Shown: positions 1 to 8,108, numbered from the stretch's first letter. The stretch is 16,215 bases of DNA from Bacteroidales bacterium (GCA_016935595.1 JAFGQQ010000228.1:1-16215), one strand, 5' to 3'. Program-made: numbers and translations. Notes: generated by a model not told the origin, from the sequence alone.

Positions 1-157
1 AAACGCTTTGTGCGGTTTAATAAATATAATATTTATTGCATAGTAAATGACATAAATTAAGATACTTTTTACAAATCCAATTCAATGTATTGCAATGATA
101 AATAAAACATTGAAATCTTAATTCTATGATGATTTTTATCGCACTTATCCTGGCTAT
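1..157. other. AT-rich intergenic edge, no gene seen
   Basis: This stretch lies beyond the stop codon of the minus-strand universal stress protein and reaches the window edge. I see no open frame with coding character, no tRNA-like cloverleaf and no hairpin with a T-run. It may contain the tail of an intergenic region belonging to a neighbour outside the window. Confidence 0.5.
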
Positions 158-1063
158 TTATTTTTTTAATATTCCAATCGGGTCTATAATATTTTTAAAT
201 ACTTCGCTATAATTAAAATTCGATGCACTTGAAGTTAAACTTAAAACCGGAACTGGCGACTCATTAATAATATGATGTGCAAAAGCTCCAATGTAATTAT
301 CATGCTGAAAACCTTCCTGGTGGGTCATCAATAACACCATGTCTGGGTCAATCTCATTTATATATTCCAATACCCGTTTATAGGGAGAAATTTCGCTGCG
401 CTTATACAATTTTACATAACATTTTATCCCGTTTTCCTCAATGAGGTTTTTTATGCGCTTTAACCTCCGGTAAATGCGGCTTTCTTTTATTTTAACACCT
501 CCAACAACCGATGAAACAAGATAAATCTCAGCTTTGTAATTCAATCCATATACAATGGCGCTATAAACCTGTTTTCCGGTGCGTTTGGTTAAGTCAAGAG
601 GGACAAGTATTTTACAGCCCATTTCTTTCTTATCTCCTTTTATAGTCAGTACCGGAACACTAGCTTTTAATGTAACATGAAAAACAGTTGTGCCCAGGTT
701 GTTCTCAGCTTCATTTCCTGAGTGGTTTTCACCTAATACAATCATTCTTGCATTTTCTTCATCCGATACTTCCAGAATCCGTTCATACGGTTTCCCTTTT
801 TCGACCCTGTATTTTATTTCGATTCCGTCTTTTTTAATTTCATTAACTAAATTATTAAGCTTATTGTCAGCATTCTGAATAATTTTTTCAATCTCGCTGC
901 CCGATGAGAATATATCGTAAAATAATCCGGGCATTTCAACAACATAAAGAAGTATAATATTACTGTTAAGCCGTTTGGCAAGGTTTACGGCATATTTTGC
1001 AGCTATTGTCGATGCGGGTTCAAAATCAACCGGCACAAGTATATTTTTTAATTCATTTTTCAT
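158..1063 (-). CDS. Two-domain universal stress protein (UspA family)
   Basis: A 301-residue cytoplasmic protein made of two tandem Usp (PF00582-type) folds. Domain 1 (about residues 5-143) opens with the typical beta strand NILVPVDFEPAS and ends with a glycine-bearing nucleotide-loop region (LGENHSGN, then GTT near 124-126) and the strand PVLTI. Domain 2 (about 150-277) opens with KILVPLDLT and ends with PVPVLSL, but in its loop (MTHQEGFQHDNYIGAF, 246-261) the Gly-x-x-Gly spacing of ATP-binding Usp proteins is absent. The doubled architecture of about 300 aa is common in Bacteroidota. Usp proteins are generally linked to stress, starvation or energy limitation; the specific role here is unknown. 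The gene diverges from an antiporter that itself carries a Usp-like tail, which suggests a shared stress or ion-homeostasis theme. The start gives a canonical first strand directly after MKNELK. No signal peptide or membrane segment is visible. Confidence 0.9.
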   Translation of the reverse strand: MKNELKNILVPVDFEPASTIAAKYAVNLAKRLNSNIILLYVVEMPGLFYDIFSSGSEIEKIIQNADNKLNNLVNEIKKDGIEIKYRVEKGKPYERILEVSDEENARMIVLGENHSGNEAENNLGTTVFHVTLKASVPVLTIKGDKKEMGCKILVPLDLTKRTGKQVYSAIVYGLNYKAEIYLVSSVVGGVKIKESRIYRRLKRIKNLIEENGIKCYVKLYKRSEISPYKRVLEYINEIDPDMVLLMTHQEGFQHDNYIGAFAHHIINESPVPVLSLTSSASNFNYSEVFKNIIDPIGILKK

Positions 1064-1131
1064 TTTTAAACCATTAGTTATATATAGTAAAAATAAAGTT
1101 TAATGAAAAGCATAATCCGATTTAATTAACA

Positions 1132-1139
1132 CAAATATA
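1132..1139 (-). promoter_or_regulatory. Candidate -7 box for the usp gene
   Basis: On the minus strand this reads TATATTTG, a match to the Bacteroidota -7 consensus TAnnTTTG, about 70 nt upstream of the usp start codon. I did not find a well-spaced -33 TTTG/TTG partner: the nearest CAA/CAAA on the plus strand sits roughly 26-30 bp away, further than the usual spacing of about 20 bp. The assignment is therefore tentative. Confidence 0.35.
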
Positions 1140-1145
1140 AGGTAA

Positions 1146-1172
1146 TTTGTTGTTTATTAAGAATACAACAAA
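1146..1172. promoter_or_regulatory. 8-bp inverted repeat in divergent promoter region
   Basis: TTTGTTGT at 1146-1153 and ACAACAAA at 1165-1172 are perfect reverse complements separated by 11 bp. The centre-to-centre spacing of 19 bp (about two helical turns) is what a dimeric DNA-binding regulator would use. It lies just upstream of the candidate usp -7 box (1132-1139), where the -33 region would be, and about 70 bp upstream of the antiporter start. It could instead be a chance palindrome in AT-rich DNA. Confidence 0.4.
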
Positions 1173-1243
1173 GGCTTAAAATATTAAATATGGAAAATTG
1201 TATTTATATCGTTAAATTAGCCGTTGAATTTTTTCATTAAAAT

Positions 1244-3391
1244 ATGCTGCTTCTTAATTTTATCAACATAGCATTACCGCTTAAAAACCCGGTACTTATT
1301 TTTGCGCTTATTTTATTTATTATTTTATTTGCCCCGATACTATTAAATAAACTTAGGATACCCCATTTAATTGGCCTTATTATTGCCGGCACAATTGTTG
1401 GCCCAAATGGCTTTAATATTATTTTACGCGATAGCAGTATTGAATTGTTTGGAACAGTTGGCCTTCTGTATATTATGTTCCTTGCCGGCCTTGAAATCGA
1501 TTTGGCAGATTTTAAAAGAAATAGCGGGAAAAGCATAATTTTTGGCTCTTATACTTTTCTATTGCCTATGATTATTGGAACCCTGATTTGTAAATATTTT
1601 TTAAACTTTTCGCTCCAAACATCTGTTTTATTGGCAAGTATGTTTGCTTCACATACTTTAATAACCTATCCAATAGTTAGTAAACTTGGAATTTCTAAAA
1701 ATAAAGCTGTTAATATTACCATTGGGGGAACTGTAATTACTGACACCTTAGCTTTATTGGTATTAGCGATAATTGTTGAAATGAAAACCGGTATTACAGA
1801 TAATTCATTTTGGATTAAAATGGGAATATCTATATTAGTTTTTGGTTTGATTGTATTGTTTGGTTTTCCAATTATTGGCAGGAGTTTCTTTAAGCGTAAC
1901 GAGGACCATATAGCACAATATGTTTTTGTTTTGGGCATGGTTTTTTTAGCTGCATTTTTTGCCGAATTATCAGGTATTGAGGCAATTATTGGGGCTTTTT
2001 TAGCCGGATTAGCTTTCAACCGGTTAATACCCCAAACATCACCGTTAATGAACCGGATTAATTTTATTGGCAATGCTTTGTTTATTCCTTTCTTTTTAAT
2101 TGGGGTTGGAATGATGGTTAATTTTAAAAGCTTTTATAATAATTATGAAACATTGGTTGTGGCTGCAACTATGACCATTGTGGCAATTTTTACCAAGTAT
2201 TTTGCTGCATGGCTTACCCAAAAAACTTTTAATTTTTCCCGCCATGAAAGAACCCTTATTTTTGGTTTAAGCAATGCAAGGGTGGCGGCTACTCTTGCAG
2301 CTATTCTTGTTGCATATAATGTGGTGCTTGGTTATACTCCTGAAGGTGAACCAATAAGGCTTCTTAATGACTCGGTTTTAAACGGGGCTGTATTAATGAT
2401 ATTGGTTACCGTTACAGTGGCTTCTTTTGCAACTCAAAAAGGGGCACAAAAAATTGCCTTATTAAATGAAGACTATAACGGAAAAAGCAATAAAGAAAGC
2501 AATGAGAAAATATTAATACCTATTAGCAACCCTGAAACCATATCTGAATTGATTAACCTCAGTATTACCATAAAATCCAAAGATAATAAAACAGGCTTGT
2601 ATGCTTTAAGTATTATAACCGATACGAATGACAATGAAAATGAAGATAATACTGCACGCAAAATATTAAAGGAATCTTCTATTGCAGCCTCTTCAACTGA
2701 TAATAAAATATATGAATTGTTGCGTTATGACCTGAATATAGTTAATGGGATTTCAAACGTCGTTAAAGAATATAAAATAACCGACCTTGTTTTGGGTTTG
2801 CATAGTAAAAAAGGCATTTCCGATACATTTTTAGGGAACCTTACCGAGGGTATTTTAACGCGTTGCAATACAACAACATTTATATATAAACCATTTCAAC
2901 CTTTATCAACAATAAAAAGGCACATAATTATAGTCCCCTCAAATGCTGAGAAAGAATTAGGGTTTTTTTTATGGCTTCTTAAACTCTGTAATATGGTTGG
3001 AAATACAGGGACAAAACTTGTTTTTTATGGTTCAACTAACACATTAAATATTATACAACAGGTTTTTGCAAAGTATTCGTTTAAGCCAATTTATATAGAA
3101 TTTTCTAATTGGAAAGATTTCTTAATATTGTCTCGCGATATTAAACAGGATGATAGCATGTGGATTGTTTTAAGCCGTAAAAATCATATTTCCTATAACA
3201 ACAGTATGCCAAAAATTCCAATTTATCTCAATAAATATTTCAAAAAAAATAATTTCATTCTTGTTTTTCCAATGCAATCGAATATTGAGTCACAAATAGG
3301 AATAAAACGTTCTACCTTAGAAGAACCTTTCAGGGACCTGGAAACTTTAAGGATGCAAATCACAAAACTTTTTCATAAGAATAAAAAATAA
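1244..3391 (+). CDS. CPA2-type cation:proton antiporter with C-terminal USP-like domains
   Basis: A 715-residue inner-membrane protein. Residues about 14-400 form a Na+/H+ exchanger core with many hydrophobic helices, including the family signatures GLIIAGTIVGPNG (44-56), LAGLEIDL (80-87), the unwound-helix ion site with Thr166-Asp167 in GGTVITDTLALL, and GAFLAGLAFNR (250-260). Exchange of Na+ or K+ for H+ is the expected activity; the ion cannot be read from sequence. Residues about 422-550 form a Usp-like domain (opening EKILIPIS, closing GLHSKKGISDTFLGNL and TTFIYK). A more diverged Usp-like repeat follows (about 558-680, opening RHIIIVPSN). These domains would sit in the cytoplasm, in the position where KefB/KefC relatives carry TrkA-N regulatory domains. 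The ATG is preceded by an A/T-rich leader typical of the phylum. kduI starts 27 nt downstream on the same strand, so cotranscription is plausible. Confidence 0.9.
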   Translation: MLLLNFINIALPLKNPVLIFALILFIILFAPILLNKLRIPHLIGLIIAGTIVGPNGFNIILRDSSIELFGTVGLLYIMFLAGLEIDLADFKRNSGKSIIFGSYTFLLPMIIGTLICKYFLNFSLQTSVLLASMFASHTLITYPIVSKLGISKNKAVNITIGGTVITDTLALLVLAIIVEMKTGITDNSFWIKMGISILVFGLIVLFGFPIIGRSFFKRNEDHIAQYVFVLGMVFLAAFFAELSGIEAIIGAFLAGLAFNRLIPQTSPLMNRINFIGNALFIPFFLIGVGMMVNFKSFYNNYETLVVAATMTIVAIFTKYFAAWLTQKTFNFSRHERTLIFGLSNARVAATLAAILVAYNVVLGYTPEGEPIRLLNDSVLNGAVLMILVTVTVASFATQKGAQKIALLNEDYNGKSNKESNEKILIPISNPETISELINLSITIKSKDNKTGLYALSIITDTNDNENEDNTARKILKESSIAASSTDNKIYELLRYDLNIVNGISNVVKEYKITDLVLGLHSKKGISDTFLGNLTEGILTRCNTTTFIYKPFQPLSTIKRHIIIVPSNAEKELGFFLWLLKLCNMVGNTGTKLVFYGSTNTLNIIQQVFAKYSFKPIYIEFSNWKDFLILSRDIKQDDSMWIVLSRKNHISYNNSMPKIPIYLNKYFKKNNFILVFPMQSNIESQIGIKRSTLEEPFRDLETLRMQITKLFHKNKK

Positions 3392-3418
3392 ATTGTAAAC
3401 ATATTAAATAAATAAAAT

Positions 3419-4255
3419 ATGGATTATTCAATAAAACACGCTGTGCACTTTGAAGATTTTAAAAGTTATGATACTAAAAAAATAAGGGATCATTTTCTGG
3501 TCGAAAAAATCTTTGAATCTGGAAAAATTAATATGGTTTATACCCATTACGACAGGTTGATAATTGGAGGCGCAATGCCTGTTAATACTAATTTATTATT
3601 AGACAGTATAGATGCTGTAAAATCAGAGTTTTTTCTTCAGAGAAGGGAAATGGGTATAATTAATGTTGGGGGCGAAGGAATTATACTTGCCGGTAATACC
3701 GAATATCGCCTAAACTACAGGGACAGCCTTTATCTGGGAAAAGGAACAAAAACTGTTGAAATGAAATCGGTTGATAAAAACAGCCCGGCGAAATTTTATT
3801 TTAATTCTGCTCCTGCACATAAAGAATTTCCAATTAAATTAATTACCCTTGCCGATGCGGAAATTGTAAAACTTGGTTCACTTGAATGTTCAAATGAGCG
3901 GCAAATTAATAAACTTCTTATAAATACCAGGCTTGAGACATGCCAGTTGCAAATGGGCATGACCGAATTAAGCAAAGGCAGTGTCTGGAACACTATGCCA
4001 CCTCATACCCATGAACGGAGAATGGAGGCTTATTTTTATTTTAATGTTCCTGAAGGACAGATGGTATGTCATTTTATGGGACAACCCGACGAAACACGCC
4101 ACATATGGGTACAAAATGAACAGGTAGTAATATCCCCTTCCTGGTCGATACACAGTGCAGCCGGTACTTCCAGTTATTGTTTTATTTGGGGCATGGCTGG
4201 CGAAAATATGGATTTTTCCGATATGGATGGAATCCAGGCTGTTCAATTAAAATAA
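3419..4255 (+). CDS. kduI: 5-dehydro-4-deoxy-D-glucuronate isomerase (KduI)
   Basis: A 278-residue cytoplasmic cupin enzyme, the same length as the E. coli protein. It isomerises 5-dehydro-4-deoxy-D-glucuronate (DKI), released from unsaturated uronates made by polysaccharide lyases, to 3-deoxy-D-glycero-2,5-hexodiulosonate (DKII). The zinc site is intact: His196 and His198 in PPHTHERRMEAYFYF, Glu203 in the same block, and His245 in SPSWSIHSAAGT, at the positions I recall for the E. coli ligands. The N-terminal half carries the family blocks GGAMPVN and REMGIINVGG. The gene is followed after 8 nt by the enzyme for the next step, kduD, so the two almost certainly form a transcription unit, possibly starting at the antiporter upstream. 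This is a confident call. Confidence 0.97.
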   Translation: MDYSIKHAVHFEDFKSYDTKKIRDHFLVEKIFESGKINMVYTHYDRLIIGGAMPVNTNLLLDSIDAVKSEFFLQRREMGIINVGGEGIILAGNTEYRLNYRDSLYLGKGTKTVEMKSVDKNSPAKFYFNSAPAHKEFPIKLITLADAEIVKLGSLECSNERQINKLLINTRLETCQLQMGMTELSKGSVWNTMPPHTHERRMEAYFYFNVPEGQMVCHFMGQPDETRHIWVQNEQVVISPSWSIHSAAGTSSYCFIWGMAGENMDFSDMDGIQAVQLK

Positions 4256-4263
4256 TTATACTT

Positions 4264-5067
4264 ATGATACAGGAATTGTTCAATTTAACCGGAAAAACAG
4301 CGCTTATTACCGGGGGCACTCACGGAATAGGTATGGCAATTGCAAAAATACTTGGTAATGCAGGTGCAAAAATTGTAGTAAACGATATATCTGAAGAAAA
4401 ACTTAAACATTGTAAAAAGGAATACAATGCTGCCGGACTTGATGTTTATACATTAAATTTTGACGTTACCAATGAAGAAGCGGTGGATCAAGGAGTAACT
4501 GAAATTGAAAATAAGGTTGGTACTGTTGATATTTTAGTCAATAATGCAGGAATTATTAAAAGAATTCCGATTTTAGAAATGTCTGTAAAAGATTATAAGG
4601 AAGTAATTGATATTGACCTGGTAGCACCGCTGATAGTTGCAAAACGTGTTGTTCCTGAAATGATTAAAAACAGGAGCGGGAAAATTATAAATATGTGCTC
4701 CATGATGAGTGTATATGGAAGAAATACCGTTTCGGCCTATGCCTCTGCTAAAGGAGGGTTAAAACTACTAACTGCAAATATGACCTGTGAGTGGGCTAAA
4801 TATAATATTCAGATAAATGGAATTGGGCCTGGTTATATTGCCACAGCTCAAACAGCGCCTATTCGTGAAGGGAACCATCCGTTTAATGACCTGGTAATGA
4901 CCCGCACCCCGGCAGGACGATGGGGCAAACCGGAAGATGTTGGATATGCTGCATTATTTTTAGCATCAAAAGCCAGTGATTTTGTGAATGGCCATATTTT
5001 GTATGTTGATGGGGGAATACTGGCTAATTTTGGCTATGTAAAAGGAGAAAATGAAATTAAACTTTAA
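4264..5067 (+). CDS. kduD: 2-dehydro-3-deoxy-D-gluconate 5-dehydrogenase (KduD), SDR family
   Basis: A 267-residue classical short-chain dehydrogenase. It should reduce DKII, the KduI product, to 2-keto-3-deoxygluconate (KDG) with NAD(P)H. Visible features are the dinucleotide motif TGGTHGIG (16-23), Asp41 after the second strand (VVNDIS), NNAG (93-96), Ser146 in the active-site strand, and Tyr159/Lys163 in AYASAKGG. At the usual place of the catalytic-tetrad Asn there is Asp118 (IDIDLVAP). Bacteroidota proteins annotated as gluconate 5-dehydrogenase often share this, so it may be a clade trait. I place the start at the ATG directly before IQELFNLTGKTALITGG. An in-frame ATG at 4177 would overlap kduI by 79 nt and add about 29 residues without SDR character. 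Annotation pipelines may call it gluconate 5-dehydrogenase, but the kduI neighbour favours KduD. Confidence 0.93.
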   Translation: MIQELFNLTGKTALITGGTHGIGMAIAKILGNAGAKIVVNDISEEKLKHCKKEYNAAGLDVYTLNFDVTNEEAVDQGVTEIENKVGTVDILVNNAGIIKRIPILEMSVKDYKEVIDIDLVAPLIVAKRVVPEMIKNRSGKIINMCSMMSVYGRNTVSAYASAKGGLKLLTANMTCEWAKYNIQINGIGPGYIATAQTAPIREGNHPFNDLVMTRTPAGRWGKPEDVGYAALFLASKASDFVNGHILYVDGGILANFGYVKGENEIKL

Positions 5068-5119
5068 AACTAAGCTATACGACCATAATTAAAAAAATAA
5101 AAATAAACGTATGAAACGT

Positions 5120-5171
5120 CCATTAAAATATTTTCATTTTTTCACAAAAGGAGATAAAAATATTTTAATGG
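5120..5171. repeat. Perfect 15-bp inverted repeat (hairpin) between kduD and DUF4861 gene
   Basis: CCATTAAAATATTTT at 5120-5134 and AAAATATTTTAATGG at 5157-5171 are exact reverse complements, with a 22-nt loop containing AAAAGGAG. In RNA this would form a long, mostly A-U stem. There is no T-run after it, so a classical intrinsic terminator is not clear. It could be a transcript-end or processing structure for the kdu unit, or a 5' structure for the next gene, whose start is 40 nt downstream. A 24-codon frame (5111-5185, starting MKRPLKYF) runs through the repeat; I do not call it a gene. Confidence 0.65.
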
Positions 5172-5210
5172 TAAGTTCCATGTGACCAAATAATTAATTA
5201 ATAAAAATAT

Positions 5211-6437
5211 ATGCACATGAATAAAAATTATATTATTGTTTTGTGTCTTTTATCAGTGGTTTTTTCATGTAAAAACGCTTCAAAGCTAATACTCGAAAAT
5301 TCTACAAGTATTCAAAGGACTGATGAAGCTATTGTCCTGGCAAGGGATTTTATTGAATCGAGATATGGTAAAATTAATAACGGTGAAATAATTGTTTTTA
5401 ATTCAGATTCTTTAATTGTTCCCTGCCAGTTCGATGACCTGGATAATGACGGTATATGGGATGAGATGATATTAATGTGTTCTTTTAATCCCAGGGAAGA
5501 GAAAGTGTTGCGCCCACAGGTAATAAATTGGAATGAACTGCCCCGATTTGAAAAACGTACAAATATACGCATGGGCCGGTTTATTGATAATGGTAAGGAA
5601 GTTGAGGATATTCTGTTTGCAAAACGCTTAAGCAATGTACCTCCCGACCAGACATACAAGTATTTTCAGTTTGAAGGCCCCGGATGGGAAAACGACAAAG
5701 TTGGATTTAGAAATTATTTTGATGCGCGTAACGGAATGGATATTTTTGGGAAAACTACCACTAAAATGGTTATGGATAGCATTGTTGGACTGGTTGGGTA
5801 TTATCACGAAATTGACTGGTGGGGAATGGATATTTTAAAAGTTGGAAACTCACTCGGGGCTGGTTCTCTGGCAATTCAATACCGGGATTCACTTTATCGT
5901 GTTACAACTGATAAAAATGCCACTTTTCAATTAATTTCAGAAGGCCCGTTGAGGTCTGTATTTAAGTTAACTTTTGATTCATTAAGCATTGAAGAAAATA
6001 CTATAGAAGTTGAGCATTATATAACTATCTATGCCGGAAAATACGGATATGAGAGTTCAGTTAAAGTAAAGGGTCTTGATAATTATTATTTAGTAACCGG
6101 TATTGTAAATATGCATTCTGATTCATTATACCATGAAGAAACAGATAACTATATTTGTGCATATACATTTGATAAACAGGCTTATAATAACGAGTTTTTA
6201 GGAATGGCGTTAATTGCTGAAAGGCCTGATTTTGTTACTTTTTTCGAATCATCAGAAACCTCAAATCAAATCACTGAAACTTATTGTGTTAAACTAAAAA
6301 ATTCAAGTAATAAATTTAATTTTGAATTTTATGCAGGTTGGGAAATTTCAGATACTGTTTTTGCAAAAATTGAAGGTTTTTCGGATTATATGAAAAGTGA
6401 ACTGTTAAAAAAGAACAACCCGGTTATTAAAAAATAA
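5211..6437 (+). CDS. DUF4861 family lipoprotein
   Basis: A 408-residue exported protein. The N terminus (MHMNKNYIIVLCLLSVVFSC) is a lipoprotein signal peptide with lipobox VFSC and lipidated Cys20. A second ATG two codons in (5217) would serve equally well as start. The body resembles the DUF4861 family of Bacteroidota, with an N-terminal beta-sandwich-like portion (SDSLIVPCQFDDLDNDGIWDEM, about 65-86), an FDARNGMDIFGKTT block (about 170-183), and WWGMDILKVGNSLGAGSLA (203-221). Late beta strands include the block FNFEFYAGW. No catalytic function is firmly established to my knowledge. The family is typically found in loci for pectin, ulvan or other uronic-acid polysaccharides, which agrees with kduI-kduD just upstream. 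The name rests on recognition of motifs by eye. It is separated from kduD by 143 bp containing a strong inverted repeat, so it may have its own transcript or depend on read-through. Confidence 0.8.
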   Translation: MHMNKNYIIVLCLLSVVFSCKNASKLILENSTSIQRTDEAIVLARDFIESRYGKINNGEIIVFNSDSLIVPCQFDDLDNDGIWDEMILMCSFNPREEKVLRPQVINWNELPRFEKRTNIRMGRFIDNGKEVEDILFAKRLSNVPPDQTYKYFQFEGPGWENDKVGFRNYFDARNGMDIFGKTTTKMVMDSIVGLVGYYHEIDWWGMDILKVGNSLGAGSLAIQYRDSLYRVTTDKNATFQLISEGPLRSVFKLTFDSLSIEENTIEVEHYITIYAGKYGYESSVKVKGLDNYYLVTGIVNMHSDSLYHEETDNYICAYTFDKQAYNNEFLGMALIAERPDFVTFFESSETSNQITETYCVKLKNSSNKFNFEFYAGWEISDTVFAKIEGFSDYMKSELLKKNNPVIKK

Positions 6438-6765
6438 TTGAATATTTAACCTTTAAAATATCTCATTCGGTTAAGCATATTTTAAGAGTTAACGTTCGTA
6501 AAGTATTATTAATTTTGGATAATGTTATATAAAAGTCATGAATATTTCAGGTTAAATAATGGGCAAACTGTTATTTTTAGCTTGCGAAAAAAAAACAATA
6601 CCATCTTTGCAAACATGTTATTCATAATGTAATTCTATTATCGGTTCGAACATTTCTTTATAATGGTTGTTTTTTAACATAAGTTTGGATAAGTATTATA
6701 TAATATTTATTGCAACATCATTCTATTTATAGCGTAAATTGGCATACAAAATACCAGGTTATAAT
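6438..6765. other. Gene-free stretch upstream of GAF kinase
   Basis: About 330 bp of AT-rich DNA with no supported gene. It starts with a weak 6-bp inverted repeat (TTAACC 6446-6451, GGTTAA 6469-6474) after the DUF4861 stop. It holds a candidate promoter near 6582-6609. The rest shows no recognisable element. Confidence 0.5.
6582..6609 (+). promoter_or_regulatory. Candidate Bacteroidota-type promoter for GAF kinase
   Basis: TTG at 6582-6584 is followed after 17 bp by CATCTTTG at 6602-6609. The second box differs from TAnnTTTG only in the first base, and the spacing falls in the range seen for this phylum. An A9 tract lies between the boxes. The kinase ATG is about 156 nt downstream, implying a long 5' leader. 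Confidence 0.4.
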
Positions 6766-8088
6766 ATGAAAAATGAACCATATGTTATAAAACTTGAAAG
6801 CGAAATAAAAAAATTAAAGCAGGAAATCATTGCGCTTAAAAAGAATAAAGTATCAGAGGAAGGATTTTCTTCTGGAAAATCTGAATTAAATGCAAACAAT
6901 GAAGAAATATTTCATAAACTGGTAGAAGCTGCTGCCGGCAAAATTGGCCAGGATTTTTTCGATAATATTGTAAAGAGCATTGCCGAATGGCTCGGTGTAG
7001 ATTGTGTATTGATTGGCCAGATAGTTGATTACGAAAGAATAGAAGCTGTTCCTTTATACCTTGATGGAAAAATAATGCATGGTTTTTCATACGAACTGGA
7101 AGGTACGCCTTGCGATATAACAACACGTAAAGGCTATTGCGTGTATACCGAAAATGTAATTGAACTATTTCCAAAAGATAAAATACTGGTTGATTTAAAT
7201 GCTAAGTCTTATATTGGAACTGCCTTATATAATAAAGAAGGGGATATTAATGGTGTTATCTGTGCTGTTTCAAGAAAAAAGCTTAATATTCCGCCTTATG
7301 CGAGGGATATAATGAAGATTATAGGCGCCAGGGTCACGGCCGAAATTGAACGAAAAAAAATTGAAGAGGACTTAATAAAATCGCAGGATGAATTAAAAGA
7401 AAGCAATATCACTAAAGATAAATTTTTTTCAATAATAGCTCATGATTTGATAAATCCTTTTAATACCATTTTAGGTTTTTCTGATTTATTGCGACGGAAG
7501 TTTTATACCTATCCCCAGCAAAAACAATTAGAATTTGTTAAGTATATTTTTGACAACGCTAAAAATGCCTATGAACTGCTCAATAATTTGCTTAACTGGT
7601 CTCTTTCGCAACGTGGCATGTTGAAAATTATCCCGGAATTGTTTAATCTCCGGAATTTATCCAATGAATGTATTAACATTGTTAAGGATTTTGCAAACCA
7701 GAAAAACATTAAAATAGTAAATAAAATTGACAAGCAATTGAATGTATTCACCGATAAGAATATGTTGTCTACCATTATACGTAACCTGCTTTCTAATTCC
7801 GTTAAATATAGCCATAACGATAAAACTATTACGCTGCTTAATAACCAAAATGAGAATAAAGTAGTTATAATAATTAAGGATGAAGGTTTTGGAATAGAAA
7901 AAGAACGTATAGTAAATTTGTTTTCCCTAATTAAACCCGAAATAAAAAGAACTGTAAAGCAAGAAAGCGGTAGCGGGCTTGGATTGGTTATTTGTAAAGA
8001 TTTTATCGAAAAAATGGGAGGTACAATTCATGTTGAAAGCGAAGTTGGTATAGGAAGCAAATTTTATGTTTCAATTCCTTTAACCTGA
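6766..8088 (+). CDS. Soluble GAF-domain sensor histidine kinase
   Basis: A 440-residue cytoplasmic kinase. From the ATG at 6766 it has a short coiled coil (about 8-30, rich in K/E/L), a GAF-type sensory domain (about 50-195, with GTPCD and the KGYCVYTENV block), a second helical linker, then HisKA with the H-box SIIAHDLINPFN (phospho-acceptor His226). The HATPase domain follows: N-box NLLSNSVKYS, G1 DEGFGIE and G2 GSGLGLVICK. No membrane segment, signal peptide or receiver domain is present, so it senses an intracellular cue and needs a separate response regulator, none of which is adjacent. A TTG nine codons upstream (6739) is in frame, but the ATG leaves the coiled coil intact and is the better start. 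The kinase core contains the HDLxNP variant typical of PAS/GAF kinases in Bacteroidota. Confidence 0.88.
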   Translation: MKNEPYVIKLESEIKKLKQEIIALKKNKVSEEGFSSGKSELNANNEEIFHKLVEAAAGKIGQDFFDNIVKSIAEWLGVDCVLIGQIVDYERIEAVPLYLDGKIMHGFSYELEGTPCDITTRKGYCVYTENVIELFPKDKILVDLNAKSYIGTALYNKEGDINGVICAVSRKKLNIPPYARDIMKIIGARVTAEIERKKIEEDLIKSQDELKESNITKDKFFSIIAHDLINPFNTILGFSDLLRRKFYTYPQQKQLEFVKYIFDNAKNAYELLNNLLNWSLSQRGMLKIIPELFNLRNLSNECINIVKDFANQKNIKIVNKIDKQLNVFTDKNMLSTIIRNLLSNSVKYSHNDKTITLLNNQNENKVVIIIKDEGFGIEKERIVNLFSLIKPEIKRTVKQESGSGLGLVICKDFIEKMGGTIHVESEVGIGSKFYVSIPLT

Positions 8089-8108
8089 AATGTTTAATAA
8101 CCTTTTCG

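Noticed and set aside
4177..4263. N-terminal extension of KduD to an in-frame ATG inside kduI
   Set aside because: It would overlap kduI by 79 nt and adds residues with no SDR character; the ATG at 4264 starts directly before the canonical fold.
25..6713. Shared 16-mer TATAATATTTATTGCA near positions 25-40 and in the gap before the GAF kinase
   Set aside because: In DNA this AT-rich a single 16-base match within 16 kb is close to chance expectation, and nothing around the two sites matches.
6739..6765. TTG start for the GAF kinase
   Set aside because: An in-frame ATG nine codons later keeps the whole coiled coil and GAF domain, and the extension adds no recognisable feature.
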